Shown: positions 9,686 to 18,200 of the stretch, one piece after another
How positions within the stretch are numbered: the stretch's first letter is position 1
Layout: each line of letters begins with the position of its first letter
NCBI RefSeq assembly: GCF_013394655.1
Contig: NZ_CP053351.1
Coordinates: 1,573,501 to 1,637,500 of the forward strand
Length of the DNA: 64,000 nt
Direction of reading: 5' to 3'
Source: Winogradskyella schleiferi
GTDB lineage: Bacteria > Bacteroidota > Bacteroidia > Flavobacteriales > Flavobacteriaceae
Made by a program: the position numbers and the translations under genes
Notes under the pieces: model-generated
Databases searched by the model: none
Told to the model about the DNA's origin: nothing
Seen by the model: only the letters and a program-made list of their open reading frames with translations

Positions 9686-10915
9686 ATGCGAAATTTAATT
9701 ATAGGTCTTGTTGCTCTAATATTATGCTCTTGCAAAGGTGAAACCAAAACCGAAGTTTTAAATGAAAAAGTACTAAAAACGGGAATGTATAGAGCAGTCT
9801 TACAAGTACAGGACAATGAAAAATTGCCATTTGTTTTTGAGGTAAAATCGCCAAAGGAATTATACATTTATAATGCTGAAGAAGTTATTGAAGTTGACGA
9901 AATCCAATACAGAAATGATTCTGTTTTCATTAAGACACCAGTGTTTGAAGGTTATATTGCTGCAAAATTTGACAATGATAATCTAGAAGGCAGTTATATA
10001 AAAGAAAGTTTAGGTAGAGTAGTGCCTTTTACTGCTGAATATAATGATGACCGTCGTTTTAAAATTAAATCGAAAGCAACGCAGAATGTTGATGAGATTT
10101 GGGAAACGGTGTTTAGTAAAGGGATTGATGGCGACGAATACATAGCCAAAGGGATATTTAAACAAAAAGGGGATAGCGTTACTGGGACATTTAGGACCAC
10201 TACAGGTGATTATCGTTTTCTTGAAGGTATTATGGATGGCAACCAAATGAAGCTTTCCACATTTGATGGTGCTCATGCTTTTTTGTTTACAGCGAAAGTA
10301 ACAGACTCGACAATGGACGGCCAATTCTATTCTGGAAACCATTGGAAAGAACCTTTTGTGGCCAAACATAATGAAGCTTATGAATTACCAAGTGCCAATG
10401 AGTTAACGTTTTTAAAGGACGATTATGATGGTTTGGAATTTTCATTTCCAGATGAAGATGGAAACATAATTTCGCTAAGTGATGAGCGTTATGATGATAA
10501 AGTAGTTATTGTGCAAATTATGGGCACTTGGTGTCCAAATTGCTTGGATGAAAGTAAATATTATGCCAAATTCTATGAAGCGAATAAAGATAAGGAATTT
10601 GAAATCGTTGCCTTGGCTTTCGAATATGCGGAAACTGAAGACAAAGCCTTCAAAAGTATTACTCGATTAAGAAAAAAACTAAATATTAGCTATCCTATTC
10701 TTTTAGCGCAATATGGAACATCTGATAAAGCTAAAGCCCAGGAAAAATTGCCGATGTTGAATCATGTCTTGTCTTATCCGACTTCAATTTTTATTGATAA
10801 AACTGGTAAAGTACGGAAGATTCACACAGGTTTCAATGGTCCTGCGACTGGAGAGAAGTATGAGGAGTTTAAGACGGAATTTGAAAAGTTTATCAATGCT
10901 TTGTTAGATGAGTGA
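9686..10915 (+). CDS. TlpA-like thioredoxin-fold lipoprotein
   Basis: Predicted periplasm-facing lipoprotein thiol-disulfide oxidoreductase. The signal MRNLIIGLVALILCSCKGE places the lipid cysteine at residue 16. Residues ~25-230 form a beta-rich domain of the kind found in front of many Bacteroidota TlpA proteins. The C-terminal ~150 residues are a thioredoxin domain with the active site GTWCPNCLDES (cysteines near 282 and 285) and the cis-proline stretch LSYPTSIFIDKTGKV. Length 409. The substrate is unknown; relatives act in cytochrome c maturation or oxidative folding. It is a single gene, with the accessory island starting ~120 bases downstream on the opposite strand. Confidence 0.88.
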   Translation: MRNLIIGLVALILCSCKGETKTEVLNEKVLKTGMYRAVLQVQDNEKLPFVFEVKSPKELYIYNAEEVIEVDEIQYRNDSVFIKTPVFEGYIAAKFDNDNLEGSYIKESLGRVVPFTAEYNDDRRFKIKSKATQNVDEIWETVFSKGIDGDEYIAKGIFKQKGDSVTGTFRTTTGDYRFLEGIMDGNQMKLSTFDGAHAFLFTAKVTDSTMDGQFYSGNHWKEPFVAKHNEAYELPSANELTFLKDDYDGLEFSFPDEDGNIISLSDERYDDKVVIVQIMGTWCPNCLDESKYYAKFYEANKDKEFEIVALAFEYAETEDKAFKSITRLRKKLNISYPILLAQYGTSDKAKAQEKLPMLNHVLSYPTSIFIDKTGKVRKIHTGFNGPATGEKYEEFKTEFEKFINALLDE

Positions 10916-11053
10916 AGTCTTAGGACACATTCTAATGATGAAAGTATATTAAGTTTTTAGGGAAATTTGGGCTTTTGAATATATATGTACTTTAGTAATA
11001 ATTTAATGGGATTTTACTTGTTTTTTAGCACAGTACTTTGTTGTGGTGCGTAT

Positions 11054-11712
11054 TTATTCTTTTCGGTATGCTGTCATTTCCATTGGTCCAGTCGGAATAG
11101 CATACATCGTTATTAATTTAGTCGTAACTTCTTTAATCGGAATTGAACTATGTCTCTTTCCATCAAAATATGATATGATAAATAAAGTTGAATCTATTTG
11201 CTCAATCATTTTTTTCTTGCCCTCTTTTCGTTTCATACGTTCGAGAGTTTCTTTGTCCCAAAGTTCTTTATTAAATTCAAATTTCGTTTCACGTCCGTTT
11301 TCGGTCAGCACGAATGTCATTTTTTCAATATCTTCTTTTTTCAGCATCGTGATTGTTGGTTCAAGCCGATAAAAGTCACACTCAAAAATCGCGTCTTTGT
11401 TATTAGATTTCCCATTTACAAACCATTTCAGATTATTATCGTTAATGACTTTGTATGTCGAAGTTTTCTCTTTTTTTAAGTTCAACAAATCGCCATTATT
11501 CATTATTAAAGTAGATACTTTTTCTTTAAGCGAAAAGTCCGTGTAAATATGAATACTATCGTTTTCAATCTCGAGCAGTTGAAATCCAGGATAACCTTTT
11601 TTTTACCATTTCCAGGGTCAATGTCTTTCAGTAACCATTTTCCGTTTAAATTTTGTCCAGAAACTGAATTAAAAGACATTGACATTAATATTAGAAATGC
11701 TGTTTTTTTCAT
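11054..11712 (-). pseudogene. Frameshifted small secreted protein gene (cassette 2 of island 1)
   Basis: A gene broken in a homopolymer. The start MKKTAFLILMSMSFNSVSGQ (ATG at 11712) is a signal peptide and leads into NLNGKWLLKDIDPGNGKK. At a run of eight A residues (plus-strand T at 11597-11604) the frame is lost. Reading on in the other frame gives GYPGFQLLEIENDSIHIYTD and then, with no gap, the long frame MNNGDLLNLKKEKTS to the stop at 11054. Six or nine A residues would restore one ~220-residue protein. The opening NLNGKWxL resembles lipocalin-like proteins, but I cannot assign a function. It could be a real decayed cassette gene or an assembly error. Confidence 0.75.
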
Positions 11713-11714
11713 AT

Positions 11715-11851
11715 GTACCACAACGGTTTTGTGTATGATTAGTGGCGTGTTTAAGTAACTAATTTAGTAAATAAAAACTGAATAGAATATTCCGCAGGAA
11801 TATTCGTAAGTAGGCTAGAACTAGCAATGGATTAAATACTTTGTTAGCAGC
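11715..11851 (-). repeat. attC-like imperfect palindrome between the cassettes of island 1
   Basis: About 137 bp between the two genes. Minus-strand order: arm GCTGCTAAC, then AAAGTATTTAATCCATTGCT, a central perfect stem GAATATTCC-TGC-GGAATATTC, then TACTAAATTAGTTACTTAAA, CATACACAAAACC and arm GTTGTGGTAC. The outer halves pair imperfectly. The plus-strand stretch GTGTATG...TAACTAATTTAGTAAA...AAAAAC is shared with the copy at 31933-32073. Size and architecture fit long attC sites such as Vibrio repeats. Confidence 0.65.
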
Positions 11852-11858
11852 TGTATTA

Positions 11859-12753
11859 TTATTCTTTTCTGAAACCTAAATCTAATCCATCTTGGTCAGT
11901 TATTTTCCTCCATTTGATTCTGTCATTTTCTATTTCACCAATTCCGAGTAAATTAAATCCGACTTGTTGATTTGTGATTTTGTTAATCTTGAACCTTACA
12001 ATTTTTTTGCATTTAAGATGGCTCAAAACTACATTTGGGTGAAAAGCAAAATTAATGTAATCCTGAAATGATTGAGCGCTTGGATACAATAATAAATCGC
12101 AATCATTGTCATATAAATATTCATTTGCAATCATTGAGCTTATATGATACTGAGGTTTTTCAAGCATAAACTTATCAGTAATCAATTTACGTAAAGCTAT
12201 TTTATGTGGTAAGACTTTTGAGTCTTCATCAGATTGTTTCTCAATCAAAAAATTATAATGAAATTCTCCAAATTCATGCCAGTTATTCATATTTGGTAGT
12301 ACTTCTGGTAAGCAACTCAGATAAACTAAATCTCGTGACGCTTGAATTTCCCAAATTCCTAAAAATCCAACTTCACCAATTCCTCCATTTGCTTCTTTAA
12401 TAGCAGGATATGGATGGTCAGTGCAATAAAAAACTGATTTATTTTTAATATTTGCTCTACCATTGGAATTTAAAACTGCTGGTGACGGAAAAGAAAAGGT
12501 TTGAATAATATCCTTATCTTCAAGCTCTGAAATGGTACTTTCCATTCTAACTCTGTATAGTTCAAAACCATTTATCTTTTCATGAATTAATTTTGCTCCT
12601 AATCCTGGAATAGTAAGAGCTAAATCATGGAATTCATTATAAATCTGTTGATTTATATAATTTGTAAAATCAAAGTTACGATAGTAACTGAAGATTCTTT
12701 AAATAAGTTTTGTATTCAGGATATTCTATTTTCTGTGTATTGTATTTACTCAT
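11859..12753 (-). pseudogene. RES-domain protein gene with a frameshift near its 5' end (cassette 1 of island 1)
   Basis: The long open frame (from an internal ATG at 12545) starts inside a RES-like domain: GFELYRVRMESTI just before it, then LNSNGRANIKNKSVFYCTDH and AIKEANG, matching the Arg, Glu and Ser pattern of RES-fold NAD-degrading toxins. The frame stays open ~50 codons upstream without an ATG, GTG or TTG. A second frame supplies a start at 12753 (MSKYNTQKIEYPEYKTYLKN) that stops at 12676. Joining them with one indel between about 12701 and 12676 gives a ~298-residue protein starting 24 bases after the cassette boundary. RES assignment is by motif only; no DUF2384-type antitoxin lies beside it. 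Confidence 0.6.
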
Positions 12754-12948
12754 TAAGATTGTTGTTCACGAATATTGCTGCTAACACCTATATAAAGTTA
12801 CTTAAGCCATAAAAGTAACGTTATTTCGCTTAAGTCTGTACTTCTGGTTGCTCTGTTTTAAGGCTAATAATATCAGCTTTATAAGTCTTACTATTTTTAA
12901 TAGTTTTAAATATATAAAACGTATTAATATCAGATGGGTCTTAATATC

Positions 12949-14028
12949 CTACAACCACTTCTTACGCTTAAAATAATACAGCAAGCCCAAAAACATTAAA
13001 AACATCACACCAAGCAGTACAAAATAACCATAGCGGTATCGCAGCTCTGGAATGTATTCAAAATTCATTCCGTAGATACCAGCGAGAAAGGTTAGTGGAA
13101 TAAAAATAGTTGACATTATGGTCAATACCTTCATGACTTCATTCATTTTATTGCTTATGGTGGTCATGTACATATCCATTAAACTCCAAATCATTTCACG
13201 GTAAATATCGATGTTTTCCGATACTTGAATTAAATGGTCATAAACATCTCTGAAATAGGTAATTGTGCGTTTGTAAATTAAAGGGTGTTCGCCTTTTTCA
13301 ATGCGGTTTATAATTTCACGCAGCGGGAAAATTGCACGTCGTACTTTTAGGATTTCACGCTTTAATTGTTGCACTTCAATATTAATATCTTCCTTGGCAT
13401 TGCCGGCAAATAAATCCGTTTCTAAATCTTCAATTTTATTCCCTAAGGTTTCAATAATACTAAAGTAATTATCCACGACGGCATCAATCAACGCATATAA
13501 TAAATAATCAGATTTTAAACCTCTAATACGACCATTTCCTATTCGAATTCGTTCTCGAACATTGTCAAACACATCGCCTTCAGATTCTTGAAACGATAGC
13601 ACGTAATTTTTTCCTAAAACAAAGCTCACTTGCTCAATCACGATATTTTCGTCTTTATCGTAATACAGCATTTTTAGCACTACGAAGAGGTAATCATCGT
13701 ATTCATCAATTTTGGGACGTTGCGTGGTGTTGACGATATCTTCAAGCACAAGAGGGTGCAAATCGTATTGCGTTCCTATTTGTTCGATCTCCTTTATTGA
13801 GCTTAAACCATCGATATTAATCCAGGTTACGGAATCCGTATCCTTAAAAGAAACAGCATCTTCTATAGAGGTCAGAACACTTTCGCTTATGCTTTCCTTG
13901 TTGTAATCGAAGGATTCTATTTGAAATGGTTTATCGGTTTTGGTTCCCGTATAAACTAGTGTTCCAGGCGCTTTTCCTGTATGTTTTTTATGATTTTGGG
14001 TCCGTTTTTTTGCGGTTCTTTTCCTCAT
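12949..14028 (-). CDS. corA: CorA-type magnesium/cobalt transporter
   Basis: Pentameric inner-membrane Mg2+ channel. The 359-residue protein has a long soluble N-terminal funnel (WINIDGLSSIKEIEQIGTQY, LHPLVLEDIVNTTQRPKIDE) followed by two C-terminal helices. The signature YGMNFEYIPEL closes the first helix (GMN near residue 322), and the basic tail YYFKRKKWL follows the second. It overlaps the mscS frame closely (3 bases between stop of one and start of the other), so they form a unit: a Mg channel and a small mechanosensitive channel. Substrate choice between Mg and Co cannot be read from sequence. Confidence 0.95.
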   Translation of the reverse strand: MRKRTAKKRTQNHKKHTGKAPGTLVYTGTKTDKPFQIESFDYNKESISESVLTSIEDAVSFKDTDSVTWINIDGLSSIKEIEQIGTQYDLHPLVLEDIVNTTQRPKIDEYDDYLFVVLKMLYYDKDENIVIEQVSFVLGKNYVLSFQESEGDVFDNVRERIRIGNGRIRGLKSDYLLYALIDAVVDNYFSIIETLGNKIEDLETDLFAGNAKEDINIEVQQLKREILKVRRAIFPLREIINRIEKGEHPLIYKRTITYFRDVYDHLIQVSENIDIYREMIWSLMDMYMTTISNKMNEVMKVLTIMSTIFIPLTFLAGIYGMNFEYIPELRYRYGYFVLLGVMFLMFLGLLYYFKRKKWL

Positions 14029-14031
14029 ATG

Positions 14032-14565
14032 TTATAAAATACTAGTATCGTCCAATGCATCCTTTTGCATTAAAGTTACAGCTTTTTGAAGAATAAGATT
14101 GTTGGGATAGGTGGTAATATTGCCATTATCTTCCCTCAAAATAAGTTGAAAAGCCCTAATATCTTCTATAATGGCTTCAATTGGTGCGTCCTTGTCATGG
14201 ATTTTAATTTTATCGCCAACTTTATAGGGAAAGGAAAAAAACATAATCACTCCAGAAGTAATATTGCTGAGGATGGACCAAATAGCAAATAATCCAATCC
14301 CTATTACAGCAAAAACCGAAGAAAAAACCAAAGAAATTTGTTGCGGTTCTGCACCCAAAATAAAGGACTCTATTAAAATGGCTATAAGCACTAAAGCAAC
14401 GGTCACATAACGTCCTATAAGTGCCGCTCTGGCTTCTGTTGTGCCACTTTTGTGGCCTATTTTTTTTACGGTTATAACTATTATTTTTCGGATTATAAAT
14501 AAAATTATAAGCAGTATTAAAGAGTATATAATTTCGGATTGGTATGTTTGAAAATAGTTTGGCAT
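14032..14565 (-). CDS. Small MscS-family mechanosensitive channel
   Basis: Minimal MscS-like channel of 177 residues. Three membrane segments are visible (about 10-28, 48-68 and 78-105), the last being the pore-lining helix with Gly/Ala-Ser packing (AVIGIGLFAIWSILSNITSG). The Sm-like beta domain follows (FSFPYKVGDKIKIHDKDAPI, EAIIEDIRAFQLILREDNGN). The C-terminal alpha/beta domain of full MscS is reduced to a short tail. It probably serves osmotic protection and sits directly upstream of corA on the same transcript. Confidence 0.9.
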   Translation of the reverse strand: MPNYFQTYQSEIIYSLILLIILFIIRKIIVITVKKIGHKSGTTEARAALIGRYVTVALVLIAILIESFILGAEPQQISLVFSSVFAVIGIGLFAIWSILSNITSGVIMFFSFPYKVGDKIKIHDKDAPIEAIIEDIRAFQLILREDNGNITTYPNNLILQKAVTLMQKDALDDTSIL

Positions 14566-14613
14566 TCTGATGTTTTTGGTTCTAGCAAATATAGTCCAGA
14601 TTCCTGTAATTTA

Positions 14614-15555
14614 TTATTTCAATTTTAAAGTTTCCCTGAGACTTAAATCCGAATTTTTGTTTTTGGTCCAATAATCTGATTTTATGGTTTTTAATTTCGT
14701 GGCTTTAGTGGTTAAAACTGAAGCAGCATCGCCATAACCACTTAAAAAAGTTTCCTCCCAACTTAGAATGTCATAAGGAAAATTAGGGTTAAAATTAATA
14801 CGTAATGTTCTGTTTAGATCATTGTAAGTCAAAGTGTAAATACTATTTTTAAGACTAGCCGTAGCTTCATAAGCTTTTATGTTCTCGTGTTTTAATCTGG
14901 TGTATTCAATAGACGGAATTATATTAATTTTTCCTGTTGGAAGACTTTTTGGGTCGATTCTTAGTTTTAGCCAAAGTTCGTTTTCTGTCCAGGTTTTTTC
15001 GATTTGAAATGTTTCATCAGCTTCGCCTTGAAAGTAGGAATGCGACATTACTTCAAAATCAGTTCTATTATTGAGTTGTGTATAAACTTGGCCACACCAT
15101 TCTTGTACAGAGGCCGAAATCTTTAAAGCATGTTGATTGTTTGCCACAGGATAAAAGGTGCTTTGCATAATCGAATAAGGGTAAATACCAGTATTGAAAT
15201 TTTTGGTGGCATTAAGTTTTAATACAGGAATATTATTTTCGCTGTAGTTGTCAGCCTTCACTTGTTCCTCTGGCAGAAAATCTTCGGATACAAAGACTAA
15301 AACGGCTGTGCCTTCCCTCATTTCGCCATAACGCGCTTGTTCTAACTTGTAGGACGTGATTTCTGCTTCGCCATTGTACCAAAAGTCTTTAAATTCTGAT
15401 GATAATTTGGTTTCTGGTGCTGATGTTTCGGTTTCTGGTTCTGAATTTGATGTAATTTCTGAAGTTGAAGTATTATTTTCTTTGCACGACAACAATGTTA
15501 CAAGTACTGATATACTAAAAATTAGTGTGGTTTCTATGTTTAATAGTTTTATCAT
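14614..15555 (-). CDS. Predicted lipoprotein of unknown function
   Basis: A 313-residue protein with a lipoprotein signal ending VLVTLLSCKEN (cysteine at residue 24), then a low-complexity Ser/Glu/Thr linker (TSTSEITSNSEPETETSAPE). A folded domain starts near residue 57 (FKDFWYNGEAEITSYKLEQA). It includes GTAVLVFVSEDFLPEEQVKA, SASVQEWCGQVYTQLNN and a C-terminal GYGDAASVLTTKATKLKTI. I do not recognise a described family. It lies just upstream of mscS and downstream of maf on the same strand. Outer-membrane, periplasm-facing location is inferred. Confidence 0.8.
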   Translation of the reverse strand: MIKLLNIETTLIFSISVLVTLLSCKENNTSTSEITSNSEPETETSAPETKLSSEFKDFWYNGEAEITSYKLEQARYGEMREGTAVLVFVSEDFLPEEQVKADNYSENNIPVLKLNATKNFNTGIYPYSIMQSTFYPVANNQHALKISASVQEWCGQVYTQLNNRTDFEVMSHSYFQGEADETFQIEKTWTENELWLKLRIDPKSLPTGKINIIPSIEYTRLKHENIKAYEATASLKNSIYTLTYNDLNRTLRINFNPNFPYDILSWEETFLSGYGDAASVLTTKATKLKTIKSDYWTKNKNSDLSLRETLKLK

Positions 15556-15583
15556 AATTTGAATATTTAAGAATTTAAAGAGA

Positions 15584-15603
15584 CACTTCGACTGCGCTCA
15601 GTG
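15584..15603. repeat. Short REP-like element CACTTCGACTGCGCTCAGTG
   Basis: A GC-rich 20-mer with CACT/AGTG ends in the AT-rich spacer between maf and the lipoprotein gene. From memory this word recurs in many Bacteroidota intergenic regions; only one copy was noticed in this window. Confidence 0.4.
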
Positions 15604-15658
15604 AGACATACAGTAAAGTATAAAAAATGGTATGACACATTATAATAAAGATAATGCT

Positions 15659-16252
15659 CTATATGCCGTCTGCAATGGCATTTAACGTTTCATAAAGTAA
15701 ATGGGTAGGTAAGCCAACGACGTTATTGTAAGCCCCTTCAACACTTGTAATCCCAATGGCACCAATCCATTCTTGAATGCCATAAGCACCAGCTTTATCC
15801 AAAGGTTTAAAATGATTAACGTAGTAAGAGATTTCGTCATCGGTCAATGTTTTAAAGGTCACTTTTGTGATGGTATTAACGATGCGTTGTTCAGATTTTA
15901 ATGTGAAGCAAATTGAGGTGACCACTTCGTGAGTTTTATTGCTTAACGATTTTATCATTTGGAAAGCATCATCTTCGTCTTTTGGTTTTCCAATGGCTTT
16001 ATCGTCTAACCAAACAATGGTGTCGCTTGTAATTAGGATGTCTTTCTGTTTTAAAGATTTGGCAAAAGGTTCAGCCTTTAGCTGTGCTAAAAAATCGGTT
16101 ATTTCTTCACGTTTTAGATGTTCGGGATAAATTTCTTCAACAGGTTTTAGTTGAATCTCAAAATCGAGATGCATATCTTTTAAAAATTTATGCCGACGTG
16201 GCGAAGCTGAGGCCAGGATTAGGTTGAAATATTTTAGTTTTTCTTTTAGCAT
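15659..16252 (-). CDS. maf: Maf family nucleotide pyrophosphatase
   Basis: Cytosolic nucleoside-triphosphate pyrophosphatase (dTTP/UTP type by family) that removes non-canonical or excess nucleotides. The signature NLILASASPRRHKFL is at residues 10-24, and the second motif ITSDTIVWLDDKAIGKPKDE near 75-94. GAYGIQEWIGAIGITSVEGA, with the catalytic-loop Glu, follows near 158-177. The 197-residue length is normal. Neighbours are the UbiA gene upstream and the unknown lipoprotein downstream, on the same strand but with spacers of 90-165 bases. Confidence 0.95.
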   Translation of the reverse strand: MLKEKLKYFNLILASASPRRHKFLKDMHLDFEIQLKPVEEIYPEHLKREEITDFLAQLKAEPFAKSLKQKDILITSDTIVWLDDKAIGKPKDEDDAFQMIKSLSNKTHEVVTSICFTLKSEQRIVNTITKVTFKTLTDDEISYYVNHFKPLDKAGAYGIQEWIGAIGITSVEGAYNNVVGLPTHLLYETLNAIADGI

Positions 16253-16417
16253 TTTTATTTAAAATTATGTTGTAATCTGAGTTATTTGACACAAATTTTC
16301 ACAAATCTGTGTGTAGATTGAAACGTGTATTTCTAAAATGGATAATGTTTATCAGTTAGTTAGAATTGAGGCTATGTGCTCTACCTCGCTTACAGGCAGG
16401 GTTTTTTTGTCTTTTCT

Positions 16418-17344
16418 TTATTTCAAGATAAAATTATACAACACTAAAGATAACATGCCTGTAAGCATCACCACTTTTAAAACCAGACTAATATGTTTGT
16501 ATTGTGCTTTAGTTTCGGCATTAAACAGTTTTATACTTACATAAATTAATGGTGCGATGACTAAAATTAAAAAGTAAGCAACGACTAATTGTTGTTTGAA
16601 TAAATAAGTAATGACATAATGGGTTATGGCAACGATAGGAACCAACGAAATTATAAATACAATTTTATTAGCACGTGCTCTGCCTAATAGTACAGGTAAG
16701 GTTTGAATTCCGGCGTTATGGTCGCCATCAATATCTTCAATATCCTTAGCCATTTCCCTTACCAGATTTATCATAAAAGCAAAAATGGCATAGTCTTTAA
16801 TGATATTGATAAACGTCGTTTGAACCACATTATTATTGGTGTTCATAGCCGGAACCAATTCGAAAATACCAACCAGCAAAATACTTAACGCCACGACAAT
16901 TGAAACTGCAACATTGCCAACAACGGCAATTTGTTTTAGTGAGGTCGAATAGATATAGAGCAGGGCCGATGCAATAAAAAAAATGGCGAAAAAACCAGAT
17001 TTTCCAATTCCATTAGCTAAATAAAAACCGATACCGACGCCAATTATATTCAATACCATGAATACTGTTGTCGCCGTTTTTTCTGTAATGTGCTTATTAA
17101 TGATTAGTTGGTTCGGTTTGTTGATTTTATCGGTTTCAATATCGTGAATATCATTAATGATATAACCTCCAGCGGCTATGCAAAGTGTGGCAAAAACCAA
17201 CAGGAAAAAGTTGAAATCGCTTAATGTTGTTAAAACTCCATGACTTTCTCGAAAAGGTAATAAGAGTGCATACTTAATTAAGTACTGCGTCAGAGCAATC
17301 ATGAGTAAATTTTTCCAGCGGATTAAATTAAGAAAGTGAATCAT
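16418..17344 (-). CDS. UbiA-family prenyltransferase (geranylgeranylglycerol-phosphate-like)
   Basis: Membrane prenyltransferase of 308 residues with seven to nine hydrophobic segments. Both Asp-rich, Mg-pyrophosphate-binding motifs are present: NDIHDIETDKINKPNQ (about 64-79) and KDIEDIDGDHNAGIQTLP (about 200-217). Flavobacterial relatives at this position are usually labelled geranylgeranylglycerol-phosphate geranylgeranyltransferase, but the acceptor cannot be read from sequence. It directly follows a small membrane-protein gene (8 bases) and precedes maf on the same strand. Confidence 0.85.
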   Translation of the reverse strand: MIHFLNLIRWKNLLMIALTQYLIKYALLLPFRESHGVLTTLSDFNFFLLVFATLCIAAGGYIINDIHDIETDKINKPNQLIINKHITEKTATTVFMVLNIIGVGIGFYLANGIGKSGFFAIFFIASALLYIYSTSLKQIAVVGNVAVSIVVALSILLVGIFELVPAMNTNNNVVQTTFINIIKDYAIFAFMINLVREMAKDIEDIDGDHNAGIQTLPVLLGRARANKIVFIISLVPIVAITHYVITYLFKQQLVVAYFLILVIAPLIYVSIKLFNAETKAQYKHISLVLKVVMLTGMLSLVLYNFILK

Positions 17345-17352
17345 TTGAGGGA

Positions 17353-17664
17353 TTAGTGAGATAATATTTGATTAATGAGGTAAAAAGCAAAAGCTGCAAT
17401 GATAATAAAAACAATGGCACTTACAATTGCCGCTTGTTTTAAAAGTTTCCGTTCTTGCCGTCTTATTTTGTCTTTAATCTTCTGTTTTTCTTCATTGGTT
17501 AAGTCTTTATGCAAAAAATGCATTTTGTAATGCAAATGTGCTTCAAGATCTAATTTTTCCTTGTATTTAGAAAACGGCTTTGCGGCTCTTTGGTTAAATG
17601 TCGCCTGACTATTACCAAAACCAATATAGCCAAATCCTGTGCTATGTCTTCTTCTGTTGGACAT
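17353..17664 (-). CDS. Small basic protein with a C-terminal membrane anchor
   Basis: A 103-residue protein I cannot assign. It opens with a Gly/Arg-rich segment (MSNRRRHSTGFGYIGFGNSQ), has a charged helical middle (NEEKQKIKDKIRRQERKLLK) and ends with one hydrophobic helix (about 79-100, AAIVSAIVFIIIAAFAFYLI). This is a tail-anchored topology. It lies 10 bases after the following minus-strand gene (17675) and 8 bases before the UbiA gene, so it is part of that operon. Confidence 0.75.
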   Translation of the reverse strand: MSNRRRHSTGFGYIGFGNSQATFNQRAAKPFSKYKEKLDLEAHLHYKMHFLHKDLTNEEKQKIKDKIRRQERKLLKQAAIVSAIVFIIIAAFAFYLINQILSH

Positions 17665-17674
17665 GTTTATTGTA

Positions 17675-18184
17675 TTATTGAAAATATCTTTCCATTAAAA
17701 TTATGATTATTACCATTAAAAGCCATAGTAAAATTGTTTTTAAAGTAGAAATGCGATGTTTATTTTGCTTGACCGTAGTATATTCAAAAGCATCATCATA
17801 AAACTTCTTGCCTGAAATAATTTTCGAATGGTTTTTTCTAAAATCTGTTGAGATTTGGTTCAAATGATGTTGTTCTGAAACTTGCATATTCTTAGGAACA
17901 TTAAAAACTAATTTTTTCTTTAAAATATGTTTTGTCTTTTTGCTTGTGTCAACAATTATCAATTCGAATCCATTGTCATTAGGATGAAAACTATTTGAAA
18001 TTTTTATTATTCTTTTACGTTTTTCATTCGTATATAAAAGTGTCTCTGAAATTATTGAACCTGAATTTGATTTATTGCTTTCATGTTTTAGATAATAGCC
18101 ATAGTCTTTAATTAAGAAATCAAATAAGATTCTGGCATTATCTCTAAATACCTTACATCTTATTTTGTATTCTTCTTTACCCAT
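17675..18184 (-). CDS. Tail-anchored protein of unknown function
   Basis: A 169-residue protein with a soluble N-terminal domain (VFRDNARILFDFLIKDYGYY, LLYTNEKRKRIIKISNSFHP, GFELIIVDTSKKTKH) and a single C-terminal helix (about 147-166, TLKTILLWLLMVIIIILMER). No family is recognised. It begins just downstream of the ACTGAG tandem repeat and sits in a run of minus-strand genes (DUF2520, KdsC-like, this gene, 17353, UbiA). It is less conserved-looking than its neighbours. Confidence 0.7.
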   Translation of the reverse strand: MGKEEYKIRCKVFRDNARILFDFLIKDYGYYLKHESNKSNSGSIISETLLYTNEKRKRIIKISNSFHPNDNGFELIIVDTSKKTKHILKKKLVFNVPKNMQVSEQHHLNQISTDFRKNHSKIISGKKFYDDAFEYTTVKQNKHRISTLKTILLWLLMVIIIILMERYFQ

Positions 18185-18200
18185 TTGATATTAACTGTAA

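Larger units (their letters stand above)
11040..12785 (-). mobile_element. Two-cassette, integron-like island 1 (no integrase)
   Basis: Two minus-strand genes, each bracketed by complementary arms. Cassette 1 starts GTTAGCAGC (12785 down to 12777) and has its 3' arm GCTGCTAAC at 11851-11843, an exact 9-bp reverse complement. Cassette 2 starts GTTGTGGTAC (11724-11715) and ends ACCACAAC (11047-11040), an 8-bp reverse complement. A full ~137-bp palindrome lies between them; after cassette 2 only the arm is present. This matches integron cassettes, where the R'' arm of attC complements the cassette's own first bases. The cassette reading is inference; the complementarity is directly visible. Both genes are frameshifted. 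Confidence 0.6.

Noticed and set aside
11054..11503. Two separate small genes instead of one frameshifted gene
   Set aside because: The frame upstream of the internal ATG stays open back to the poly-A tract and continues the first part of the protein without a gap, so a single broken gene is the simpler reading.
11773..11800. Central hairpin of the island 1 palindrome as a simple terminator
   Set aside because: No T-run follows on the transcribed strand, the stem is only the tip of a much longer palindrome, and the same structure recurs in island 2.
11859..12753. RES toxin with adjacent antitoxin (Xre/DUF2384 type)
   Set aside because: The neighbouring gene is a signal-peptide protein with no helix-turn-helix or DUF2384 features.
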